From the NCBI GenBank assembly GCA_035610365.1, contig CM069432.1, forward strand, positions 238,418,104 to 238,482,103: a DNA stretch of 64,000 nt, written 5' to 3'. The stretch's first letter is position 1. Each line of letters begins with the position of its first letter. This document shows, in pieces, positions 22,748 through 32,697 of this stretch. Below the pieces are notes generated by a model. The model was not told the DNA's origin. It saw only the letters and a program-made list of their open reading frames with translations, and made no database searches. The stretch comes from Aquatica leii (Eukaryota > Arthropoda > Insecta > Coleoptera > Lampyridae). The position numbers and the translations under genes are program-made.

Positions 22748-25104
22748 AAATACAAATTTAATCTAGAAAATATGATAAATTATTGTTATAGTATTTTTTT
22801 TAAAATAAACTTAAATAAACCTCGATAGTTAGTTGTTAGTGAATATATACGTCTATATTTGTTATAAAAAAGTTGTCTTATTAAATTAAACAAATTATGT
22901 TTTATGGGAGTTTATGAAATGAGCGTTAATTATAAAATTATAATTTAAAAAAAATATATGAAAACATTATGTATAGATTTACTACATCCTATAAAAGCAT
23001 CGTCAACATTAACTCGTTTATTAAACAAAGTACATAGTTAGAAAGAAGCTACGAAAAGACGTGATGTTTCTTAACAAGCTTTTTTACAACGTAAAGTGTT
23101 AAAGAATAAAATGAATCTTTTAAAAGCTGTAGTATTTTCGTTAATTCTGACATTTAAAAAACATTAAAATTTATTACTTCTATTTTGTTTTTCCCCAAAC
23201 AAAAGTTGTTTTACCAGTTATTAACATTGTTTTTATTGGTTGATGCCAATATAACTATGATTGATAGTATATATGATAATAAATTATACAAATTAATAAT
23301 TTCATTTATTTTATCGTCCATATTTAACAAAACATTCAAATTTATACGTATCGATTTCTTGTAATATTACTTTCTCAAAATATGAATTTTGTAAGCAGTT
23401 GTTTAATTTATGGTTTCTAATTTTCTAACGCTTTCTTTTCATACAACGTAAATTTGTTGGTATATAAACATAGTAATATTGGGAACGCTTTTTTATTTTC
23501 AATGTATTTAGAACTGCGCTTTGTTTGTTTTCATTCACTACTTTTTATTAAAAAAGCTCACAGTGCTAAGGCTGTTGTAACCAGACAAAGTTTTGTTCTG
23601 TTCATATTTTACAAAAGGTTCGATAAATTTCTAAGCTTTATCATGTCTCACAAAATCGTATCTTTAATAGTGTTATAAAACAGATATAGTAACGCATTTT
23701 CGAACGTAAGTGCTTTAACGTATTGCTATAGAAACGTGACCAAAAATAAGATAACAAATAGTCCTTCAACTGAATAACCGATAGCAAAAAAAATCAGGTG
23801 TTGTAGAGTTATAAAGAATCGATAAAAGCACACGCGAAAAGATAATTTTCATCATCTTAGGAATATAATACATATTAAATAACCCGTAAAATATGCATTA
23901 TTTCCATTCGTATAACTCGCACAGTTGGTTAAGTAAGTTGACGTAAAGGAAAGTGTTTCAGACTGTGAAATATTGTCCGTACGCGATGCTAAATTTGCCA
24001 TTTCCCAATGGAACTCCGGCACGCGGGTGGAACTGAGACGACATGATTAATAGCAAGCCCATGAGCAAGACAGATACCTGCAGGAAATGTGTTCACTCCC
24101 TCTGGAAACTGCTCCAGTCATGTCATATTTCGATGTTGGACAACGCCATTTCGTTTCTTATTGCTTAAGTAATAATGCATAGAATTTCACCATAAATTTA
24201 CATGCTTTGTTTGATTGCGCTATTATTTTTCTACTCTATTTGTTACAAACCCAATAAATTTAAATATACATTGCATTTAGAAGGGTTTAGTTTACAAACC
24301 AAACTTCCAGCAATTAAGTTCATTTAAGATGTATATATTAAATACGTCATCTCAATTATACACACACCAAATGCATCTGCACAAGCGTAGAAAAACTTTA
24401 ATACAAACGCAATTAAGCGCAATAAACATAGCTTTATATAAACAATTTTTCTTAAAAATTACAACATCTAACTTTTAGTTAAGGGTGACGTAAAGAATTG
24501 CCGTCATATCTTGTTAGTTTTCGCAGTTTAGACGTTTAAATTTTATGATATGATTTAGAAGTTCCAATGAAGCTTTTCTTTATTTTGTCAACTACGTTTC
24601 ATATACTTATTACATGCAAATGTTTATATATTTTTATTACTTAAAAATTGTTATATCTATGTATAGCATGAAAAACATTCTCTAATTATTTAGTTATTTA
24701 TTAATAGTTATGTAACTCATCACGTGATAAATACATATAATACTTTTGCGGAATGTTTTATGTTACATGTTACATAATACATTATAATGTATTAATGTAC
24801 TTTTTTTTCATCTTATTTTTTATTTATCTCTGTTTTGTTCTTTTTTTATTGGTACTTTATTTTTACAACTGTAGAAACTTACAAATGAGTTAATTTTTTT
24901 TAATGTCAAAATTAAATTTGTATCATTAATTTGTAGTAATACGTATTACAATTAATCTATTAGTACACTTTTTCTGCTGCTTAGATTTCTAATTTCATGC
25001 ATATCAATTAGTAGAAACTGACGTGATTTTCTTTTTTATAAAAAAATTGAGACTTAAAGTTTTTGATAACAATAACCGAATTCAAAACAAAAGAAAAACG
25101 AATA
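22748..25104. other. Noncoding stretch of about 2.4 kb
   Basis: No gene or transposon family recognised. The one departure is a GC-richer block at about 23985-24150, where AT-rich sequence gives way to unique-looking sequence such as GGAACTCCGGCACGCGGGTG. It has no long ORF and I cannot tell a noncoding exon, a regulatory element and an old insertion apart. The ORF 23454-23678 shows no family motif. Confidence 0.45.
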
Positions 25105-27940
25105 AGGTGAAGTAGGGTAAGTGTGTATTTGAGGTAAGTGTGTAGGTTGTAATTATTTCCATAATAAACGTACATATGGTCATGCCATCTAGTGGAGACG
25201 AGTCTAACAACTTTATACTTCCTCCTGTGGTGTGGTTGCTACAACTTCATATTTATATTAGCATAGTCAGTGCGCATTTGATACGTGTTGCTGTCGTAAA
25301 GTAATAGTTGGTGATAGTTTTTATAATCCACTGTAATTTAAATGAAAAAAACCTACTAATAAACTTTGGTGGTTGTGTAAGCCTCTTAAGGTAATATATT
25401 TTTAAGTTTTATGCTTATTTTTAACAAGTTGTGACTAAGGTTAGTTTTGTTTCATACTAAACACTTTTCCCTTGATAAAAAGCAACAGCTGCAAGTGTGT
25501 AGTAATTTCTAGGGCAAGTGTGTAGCATACTACACACTTGCACGGCGTTCTGTAAAAATGGTCTTGTAACTATTTTTTTCTCTACAGATCTATTTTTAAT
25601 CAATTTCAATAAGATGGTTCGCATATACCAGAGAAAATCTGCGAAAGCAACAGCATATACGAAAGATTAATTAAAACTAGCTTTCGATGAAATTGAGAGA
25701 GGAGTAATCACACAATATAAAGCATTAAAAAAATACAACACTCCTCAAATGACTTTAAGCTACCATAGGCGAGGAATGAGGGGTACAAAAACTGAAAGTA
25801 TGGGTAGAAATACCGCAATTCCTCCTGAAGATGAGGCGAATCTAGCGGAAGGCATCATCACTTTAGAAAAATGGGGCTGGGGGTTAACTCGACATGAAAT
25901 TCTGAATATTGTTGAGAAGTTTGTCACTGTAAACAAATTGAAAACTTCCTTTAAAAATAACAGACCCCGAGAGGATTAGTTCTTAAGATTTGCTAGGGCA
26001 TATAAATTGTCAATAAAAAAACCGCAGTCCGTAAAATTCGCAAGCAAGAAATGTTTAGATCCATTTATTATTGATCAATATTTTCAACTTTTGAAGGAAC
26101 AGTTAAGTGAACATCAACTAGAAAATAAACCTCGTCAGGTCTGGAACCTGTATGAAACAAATTTTTCGTTGGATCCTTCAAAGACAAAAATCGTGGGCAG
26201 AAGAGGAGCGCCGTCTTCCAGAACTACGGCAGGATCTGGTAGAGATAATACAACCCTACTAATGGCGGTAAGTGCCGATGGTCATAAAGCACCGCCACTA
26301 ATTGTGTATAAGGGTAAAAACATGTGGGACGAATGGATTGCTCCTGCATCACAAGCATATCCCGGTACAAGATACGCCGCAACAAAAAATGGGTGGATGG
26401 AGTCTAACCTTTTTGTTTCCTATTTTAAGGATTCGCTATTAGATTTTTTTGACCTGATAGACCGATATTACTAATTTATGATGGGCATGGATCACACGTA
26501 GATTTAAGATTAATTAAAATAGCCAGAGAAAATAATGTTATCATTTTGAAATTACCTCCGCACTCTTCGCATTTGCTGCAGCCCCTAGACTTAAGCGTAT
26601 TCAAATCACTCAAAGGAAAGTGGGATATAGCGTTATCAGAGTGACAAAGGCATAATGAGGGGCGAAGAATTCCGAAAAAAAAATTAGTCAACTAGTAGGA
26701 CAAGTGTGGTCCCAAATATCGCCTGAAGGTATCTGTAATCGTTTTAAAAAAGGAGGGATTTTTCCATATGACTCAAACGTCATTAAAAAGGAACAATATG
26801 ATCCTCTAGCTTATAAAATATAGGAGCAGCATAAGGCCCAGAACAAATCGGTGCTAGAAAATGAAAACATAAACTTGCCAGATAGTTCATCGAATAATCA
26901 TGACAATAATCAGCCTGGAACATCTTCAAGCACACCAGGATCAAATAAAAGAAATTGCACTTTTGAGGAATTATTGTTGGAAACTGTTAAACAAGCACCT
27001 TAAGAACCAAAGAAATCCAAAAAAGGAATAGAAAAAGGTGCCGAAGTAATTACTTGTATAGAACATTCAAACCAAACTATTTCAACCACGAAGAGTTTGA
27101 CAGAAAACGGTAATAGTGAAAGTGAACTGTCCGACCCAGTTTATGAAGATGATGATGATGATATTGAAGCCGCAATGAGGGAACAAGAAGATTTAGAAAA
27201 ATGTGTGGAAAAAATCAGTAAGCCTATAGAAGATATTACATCAGACGATTGGATAATGGTGAAATTTGTGGGAAAGAAAATGTTAAAATATTATGTTGGG
27301 TTAGTGGTTTCGACAGAGGATAAATTAGTAGAAGTAAAGTTTGCAAAAAGAATACCCTCTTTAAATCCTCAATCATCAACTTTTACATAGGCGGACGAAG
27401 AAAATTCCTTTCTACCTCGATGCGATATTGTTTTGACCTTGCCGAAGCCCAGTTTATCAGGTCGAAGAAATTTTCGAAGTTCGATATAGATTTTTCAGCA
27501 TACAATGTGCAGTAATGTATTTGTTAAGAGTTTTTGCGTTATAAAAATAAGTTAGTAAGTTATAAGAGGACCAATTTTGTTTTTAAGGATATGAGACTAA
27601 TTTTGTAAAAGTATGTTATAGTAATATGCGAAACTTTAATTCTGAAATAAAACTTTTTGTCTATGTAGTTTTACACACTTACCCCAGATTCACTCTGGTT
27701 AAATTATGTTAGCTCTAAATGCCTGGTTACACACTTGCCCCATTTTGAGGGGCAAGTGTGTAGTAAGCGCAATAAAATTTAAAAAACGTCTCTCTACCTG
27801 TACCAAGTAGAACAACCTAAAACCAAATCTTCAAAGAACCTATTAGTTAATAGACAGTTTGGTTGAAAGTCTGCTAGTATTTTATATGTCTTCAAAGATG
27901 ACCTATGCAGATTTTGCTAAACACTTACCCCACTTCGCCT
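25105..27940 (+). mobile_element. pogo-type DNA transposon, copy 2, complete with TA target duplication
   Basis: Left end TA|AGGTGAAGTAGGGTAAGTGT from 25105. Right end on the other strand TA|AGGCGAAGTGGGGTAAGTGT from 27940. TA flanks are at 25103-25104 and 27941-27942. Subterminal zones carry many copies of AAGTGTGTAG or its complement in both orientations: near 25118, 25134, 25492, 25513 (with an inverted partner to 25543), 27671, 27731 and 27752. The array is longer on the left (about 430 bp). The family differs from copy 1 in both terminal sequence and motif. The gene inside is on the plus strand. Confidence 0.92.
25614..27487 (+). pseudogene. pogo/Jerky-type transposase, degenerate, first catalytic Asp changed to Tyr
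   Basis: Starts at ATG 25614 (MVRIYQRKSAKATAYTKD) with a psq-type DNA-binding N-terminus, broken by an in-frame TAA near 25668. The frame continues (25749-25979) with GWGLTRHEILNIVEKFV, has a TAG at 25977 where Trp is expected, then runs to 26474. The first DDE position reads WNLYETNF at about 26145: the family has Asp here and the change is one base (GAT to TAT). A frameshift near 26455-26465 leads into IYDGHGSH (second Asp) and LLQPLDLSVFKSLKG (third Asp, about 26580). More stops occur at 26641, 26821 and 27001. The acidic tail (27097-27390) ends in the KxxYYVGLV...RIPS block seen in related proteins. Confidence 0.92.
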
Positions 27941-29910
27941 TACATGTTTATTAGTTAAGAAACAGTAAATATACACAGCGTGTACATTCAACAAACCAAA
28001 TTTTTAAGCCAAATAAATCAAAATAACAGTAGTGATACTTTAAATCAGGGGTGTCAAACTCAATTTCCTTGAGTGCCATTTTTTTTCGAAGCATGCTTGG
28101 GGACCGGCTGAAAGCAAAGTTTGTTTTTATATCAATAGGAAAATCTTTATTTAACAAAATATATAAAATAACATAAAATAAAAAGGTTATATCTCTATAG
28201 ATTCTATATCTATAATATAATAAATAAAAGTTTCGTATGGTAACTATTTCGATGGCCCAGATACTTGAAATCGTTCCAGCTTCATTATGTCGTTGATGTT
28301 TGGTATCAAATCAGATGTACTAATTCTAATAATAGCTTGAAGATGTTTATCTGTCAGTCTCGAACGGTGTTTGAACTTGTTGATTTTCATTGTTGAAAAT
28401 ATCTGTTCACATATATATGAACTTCCAAACATACTTAAAACACGAGCAGCGTTTTTGTTCATGTTGGGATAGTTGTCATGACTTTAAATTATTTTGAGTA
28501 GGCTTGTCTTTTAAAACAGTGTCACATTGCAAGTCTATTAGTTCCATTTGCATATTTCTTGGCGCCTTGGCAACTTCAAAGGTGAATGGATTATTAAACA
28601 GAGTTCAGTTGGCGAAAATCTGCGAAACGACCTTCAAACTCCGTTATAAGGTCAAACCGAAGAGTAGCAAACTCTGTTAGTTTATCTGCATTGTACGTAC
28701 CACAAGCTCGAATACTAGAAAAGTGGCGAAGTACTTGATCTCACAATTGGGACTCCAACAACTTTAATTTTATCTGAAACGCCTGTATATTTGAGTACAT
28801 TTGCGTGACAATCATGTTTTTGCCTTGAAGCTTAACGTTCAAGTTATTGAAATGCTCCGTTATATCCACCAGAAAAGCGCAATCAAGCCACCATATGTCG
28901 CTATGACTAATTGGTTTTCCCTTTCCAGCCATAAAATTAACAATTCGAAAAATCATTTTAGCATTGAACCGCGACTAAGCCAACGAACTTCTGTGAAGTA
29001 TATAATATCAGAATATGATTAATCGAAATCTTTTAAAAACTGTGTGAATTGGCGGTGATTTAGGCCTTTCCTCCGAATGAAGTTTATAATTTTAATTATT
29101 GGCTTCATGACATGATCCATTTTAAGTATTTAAGATGCCAAGGACTCTTGATGAACAGTATACAGTGGATTCTCACAAATTTGTGTTCAGGTGTAGCTTC
29201 ATCAGAAATTTTCTTACGTATTTTCGTTACAACACCGCCATCTTTTCCAACCATGGCTGGTGCACTGTCAGTCGTAATACTGCATAATTTTCCCCAATAT
29301 TTCATTATTTTGTTCATTATTTTGAATTAGTTCATTATTTTGAATTAATTGCTCAATTGCCTGTTAAATATCTTGAGCTGTAGTAGTATCCTTCAAAGGT
29401 ACACATTTCAATAGTTTTTCAGTAATGAAAAAGTTTTTATCAGTTCCGCGAAATCAAGCTGCGCTGTATCTTTGATATCGGTACTTTCATCGACAGCAAT
29501 GGAATAAAAAATAAACTCTTTCATTTTTTCTTTAAATTGATTATGCAAATTATCCGCCAACTCATTTACTCTGCCAGTAATTGAATTTCTAGACAGGGGT
29601 ATAGTTTGAATAGATCGTTTCTGGGATGGGAATGAAATGTCAGCCGCATCTAACATACATTCCTTAACGAATTCGCCGTCACTAAAAGGTTTCGACTTCT
29701 TTGCAATTTTTAGTGCAATGACATAACTCGCTCTCATAGCATTCTCACTGTCAACTTTGGCCTTTGTAAAGAACCATTGCTGTCTCTTCAATTTACTCTT
29801 AAAACATCCTAGTTTTTGGTACGGTTTCTTTATCCTCCTTATTTAACTTTAATTAACACTATTGGATGTTTCGTTCAAGGAGGGGCATAAAAAACTGCTC
29901 AGGTTTTTTT

Positions 29911-29955
29911 ATGGCGACGTTTCGTGCACTAAATGTGCACTTCATCAGGCCACTG
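29911..29955 (-). ncRNA. Minimal type I hammerhead ribozyme motif (Penelope type)
   Basis: On the minus strand the core is complete: TGGC, then CTGATGA (29942-29948), then stem II GTGCAC-ATTTA-GTGCAC, then GAAAC (29919-29923), GTC and GCCA. Stem I pairs TGGC with GCCA. Stem III would be only A-C with G-U and no loop, so, as known for Penelope and newt-type motifs, cleavage would need two molecules or a tandem dimer. One extra A lies between CTGATGA and stem II, as I recall from other Penelope copies. Cleavage is expected after GTC. The role known for the family is self-processing of retroelement RNA. Confidence 0.82.
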
Positions 29956-30220
29956 CAATTTATTAACATAAGTACAAAAACTATCTAATCAAATAAGTTA
30001 GCAGTAACTAATTACAGATGTAAACAGAACAACACTAAACGTAAGAACTTACGTAGAATATTTGAGCAATTACTCCGAAGTTTGACAAACATGAACACGT
30101 CCTAAACTTAATTGACAAAAATGGGATTACTAATAGTCAATGATTCAAAACAATAAATAAGTATAAATAATAAATAATAAATGACAATACAATTCAACAT
30201 GGAGAACAAACACTATGATA

Positions 30221-30321
30221 TGTATAATCAAACATTTATTTCAAGGTAACCTGTTATCAAATAACAGGTTACCTTGAAATAAATGTTTGATTATACATCA
30301 AATAACAGGTTACCTTGAAAT
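30221..30321. repeat. Perfect palindrome, 37-bp arms with 3-base spacer, plus third partial copy
   Basis: Arms at 30221-30257 and 30261-30297 are exact reverse complements separated by CAA. The word ATAACAGGTTACCTTGAAAT then occurs a third time at 30302-30321 in the same direction as the second arm. It sits at the centre of the Penelope-derived insertion and joins its two opposed arms. A perfect arm match in otherwise diverged sequence is either a recent foldback or an assembly or library artefact. Confidence 0.9.
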
Positions 30322-30366
30322 GATGAATGATGAAGTGCACATTTAGTGCACGAAACGTCGCAATAA
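30322..30366 (+). ncRNA. Second hammerhead motif, core mutated
   Basis: The plus strand repeats the same motif in the opposite arm: ATGATGA (30327-30333), AGTGCAC-ATTTA-GTGCAC, GAAAC, GTC. The first base of the CTGATGA core is A instead of C, which removes the essential C3. The stem I partner TGGC is lost because a different sequence (AAATGATGA) joins here. It should be inactive. Confidence 0.75.
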
Positions 30367-30640
30367 AGAAAAACTGAGCAGTTTTTTTATGTCCCTCCTT
30401 GAACGAAAACTCCAATAGTGTTAATCCTAGTTTTTCTAGCCTGATTTCGGCAGAGAATTTGTCAAACTTCTCTTTATGATTGGTTTCATAGTGTCTTCTT
30501 TGCAAACAGCAATTGTTTGATTACAAATCAAGCAAAGTGGTTTGCCTTTCCGTTCAATAAAAAAATACGACAGTTCTCACCTACTTTGAAAAACTCGACG
30601 CTTGCTATCAACTTTTCGTCGTTTATTAGAAGACATTGCA

Positions 30641-31435
30641 ACAGACGCAACGCGCACTCAAATAAATTACACACAACAAGCGCAATCAACGCACAAGAAT
30701 AAATATTCTTGTGATCAACGTTTGTCTGGCTATTGACTGAGGTGACCGCTGCCTTGTCGTTCGTCTCTGGCGATGCATCGGTGGCGTTTCTGCTCGGCGG
30801 CGTTGCCACGCGTTACAGTAAATTGCTTGGGTTAGCCGTGATTGGTTAGAAGCGTTTGGTTAATCTACCTGTGGAGGATGTTCAAGTATATCAATTAATT
30901 ACAGTATTTATAAGATGTAAATATAAAATTACAAGATTTTAAAACATAATAACATTAATTTCTAACTATTGTTGGGATATTTTTAACCAATCACAGCAGG
31001 CGACTGTAATTGTTTGGCGCCAGCAACGTGGGTCGGATTTGAATATCCCTGCTTTAAATAGTTTGTTGACAGCGTTAATAAAAAGAAATCAAAAATATTG
31101 TTATGATGTTTAATTCATTGTTCTAAAATATATGTTTCTTTTTTGTAATTTGCTGACACTAAAAACAGGTCAGCCAAAATACTTGAATAAATAAATAACA
31201 CTGCAATTAAAGCTAAAAATACAAACCAAGTATTTTTAAGTTGATTAAATTGTTTACTTACTTTACAAGCGTATTGTGAAAATTCAGTTAAAAATGTATG
31301 CAAAACAGGTTATTGGTCATGTATAAAAACAAACTTTAAAACAAAATTCATAACAAAAACCTAAATAATGATTACTAGAAATGATATTTTTATATATTAG
31401 TAGCATACGTCCGGTCGTTTCTTTAACAATTTGAT
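30641..31435. other. Noncoding stretch upstream of the hAT relic
   Basis: Includes a GC-richer block at about 30720-30850 (CTCGGCGGCGTTGCCACGCG) that may be the lost terminal part of the hAT element, then AT-rich sequence. A second GC-richer patch lies at 30985-31030. No ORF with family motifs. Confidence 0.4.
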
Positions 31436-31439
31436 AACA

Positions 31440-31720
31440 TTAACCGACTGATAACATTATCCGTAATGTTTTTGTAGTCAGGGTACCTAGTATTTGGCAA
31501 AAACTTGCACACTACATTCTTCAAAGAGTCTCGCGCTTTTTTTCCTTATCTCCAATTGTTTTCCAAAAAGAGGGAGTCAGTTAGAAGTTTTCTTATGTCG
31601 GGACCAGTAAAAACTCATTGTTTTAACTTGGTTTTAGACAGTTTCTGGAGCTTGAAACACAGATATCTGAAACAATCCCCATCTTTCCGCAGTAATTTGA
31701 ATATAAAGAGGCCGTAATAA
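31440..31720 (-). pseudogene. Fragment of a recurrent arthropod ORF of unknown function
   Basis: The minus strand reads LRKDGDCFRYLCFKLQKLSK (about 31640-31700), then VFTGPDIRKLL, then AR-SLKNVV-KFLPN-RYPDYKNI near 31460-31520, with one stop and one small gap. I recognise this as part of an uncharacterised protein family repeated in many arthropod genomes (blocks like DCF-YLC-KFP-LSE-K-KEGIF-GPDIRKLL), probably transposon-related. I do not know its biochemical role. Confidence 0.55.
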
Positions 31721-31799
31721 CACTTATTCTGGGAAACTATAGTCGTTTCTTTTTGCCACAGATTTAACAGTTTTTCTCCATTGCAGATTTTTTTTCCTT

Positions 31800-32120
31800 T
31801 TCGAAGCTTCAATAGATTTTTTTATGGTGGATTAGTCTTTTGTTTTTTCTTCTGTTGATTCTTTATAGTTTTTATGATGTTTTGCTTCATCTCTTATTTT
31901 GTTATATGTTTACTTGTTTTTTATTTGTATTTTATTTTATTACTTTTTCAAACCATCTGTTTTGGTCTTGCTCTTGGTCTATTTGTGTCTGGTTTTCATG
32001 TTGTTATGCATTTGTATATTCTAATTTTAATTTTTATTTTTACCTTTTTACTCTTTAGTATATTGTGATTTTCATAGGACGCTTTTATGTTTTTTTCTTC
32101 ATCTTCATTTTTGTAACTTA
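31800..32120. repeat. T-rich low-complexity stretch
   Basis: Runs of T with C/G spacers. The plus-strand ORFs over it translate to Phe/Leu/Tyr-rich strings because of composition. Read on the minus strand it gives Lys/Asn/Gln-rich sequence similar in style to the LINE relic at 37480-39560, but no diagnostic motif was seen. Confidence 0.5.
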
Positions 32121-32697
32121 GTTGTACTCTCAGGTACCGTGGAGTTACTTTGATTAAAATGAAAACTGCTTTGCTGATAAAAGATTTTGTTGCTCAGTTA
32201 ATTTTTATGTAAATAACGCAAACATTTTCCGAGAAAAAAAAAACATATGTGTGTGAATAATGTCAAACCACTGCGTGAGGCTACATTGATCACTACATTT
32301 ATTTTAACATATTATGCAAAAAAAACACATATTGACTAAATGTTTCTAATGAACGAAGGCAGTAATATTATAGAACCAAATTTTAAAAAAGTTTATATTT
32401 TATCTAAATATTTGTAAATATGTTATAAAACATATCAGAAAAAAAATTAAATTACATTTGCATTTGGCAACACAAGGAGTTGAGTGATTTTCTAATAATT
32501 CAGCTACAAAGATTTTATTGCATTATATTTTTTAATTTTTATTATAGGTGAACTTCACAGGAACAAAAGAACTTGTAGACTAATTTCCATGGCTGGGTCT
32601 CGCATTTAAAGCACCTGGAAGACTCGTTTGAGTCACTCTCACTGTCTATATTTTGATTTTTTCTATTAATTTTGCTTAGAACACCTTTGTTTTTATT

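Larger units (their letters stand above)
29818..30423. mobile_element. Penelope-derived insertion with inverted 95-bp ends and 12-bp target duplication
   Basis: This 606-bp block splits the hAT gene. It is flanked by the 12-base direct repeat ATCCTAGTTTTT (29806-29817 and 30424-30435). From 29855 and, inverted, from 30423 it has matching arms of about 95 bp starting TTAACACTATTGGA and reaching the hammerhead motif. Each arm holds CTGCTCAG next to T-rich sequence and GCGACGTTTCGTGCAC, as in the pseudo-LTRs of Penelope-like elements. An extra 35 bp lies on the left between the target duplication and the arm. No coding sequence is inside. Confidence 0.8.
28244..30636 (-). pseudogene. hAT transposase pseudogene, GTF2IRD2-like, interrupted
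   Basis: Minus-strand start at ATG 30636 (MSSNKRRKVDSKRRVF). A TGA replaces the Trp expected before ELSYFF. Next comes a zinc finger, CLIC...RHYETNH (about 30470-30540), then RLEKLG, after which the 606-bp insertion breaks the frame. Past it, KRQQWFFTKAK and IAVDESTDIKD (29408-29791) carry the first catalytic Asp region. ITTDSAPAMVGKDGG (about 29260) has the second. CAFLVDITEHFNNLN lies near 28880, and the C-terminal hATC block is SMFGSSYICEQIFSTMK with HRSRLTDKHLQ (28244-28462). Several frameshifts separate these blocks. The same lineage gave rise to the vertebrate GTF2IRD2 and ZBED5 genes. Confidence 0.9.
28046..30640 (-). mobile_element. hAT transposon relic (GTF2IRD2/ZBED5-like), one end readable
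   Basis: The lower end begins CAGGGGTGTCAAACTCA at 28046, a typical terminal sequence of hAT elements of this group. The matching end upstream of the gene start was not found, so the far end is lost or diverged. The gene is on the minus strand. A 606-bp insertion lies inside at 29818-30423. Confidence 0.75.

Noticed and set aside
31840..32068. Phe/Leu/Tyr-rich ORFs resembling a multi-pass membrane protein
   Set aside because: Produced by T-rich low-complexity DNA in two frames; no conserved motif.
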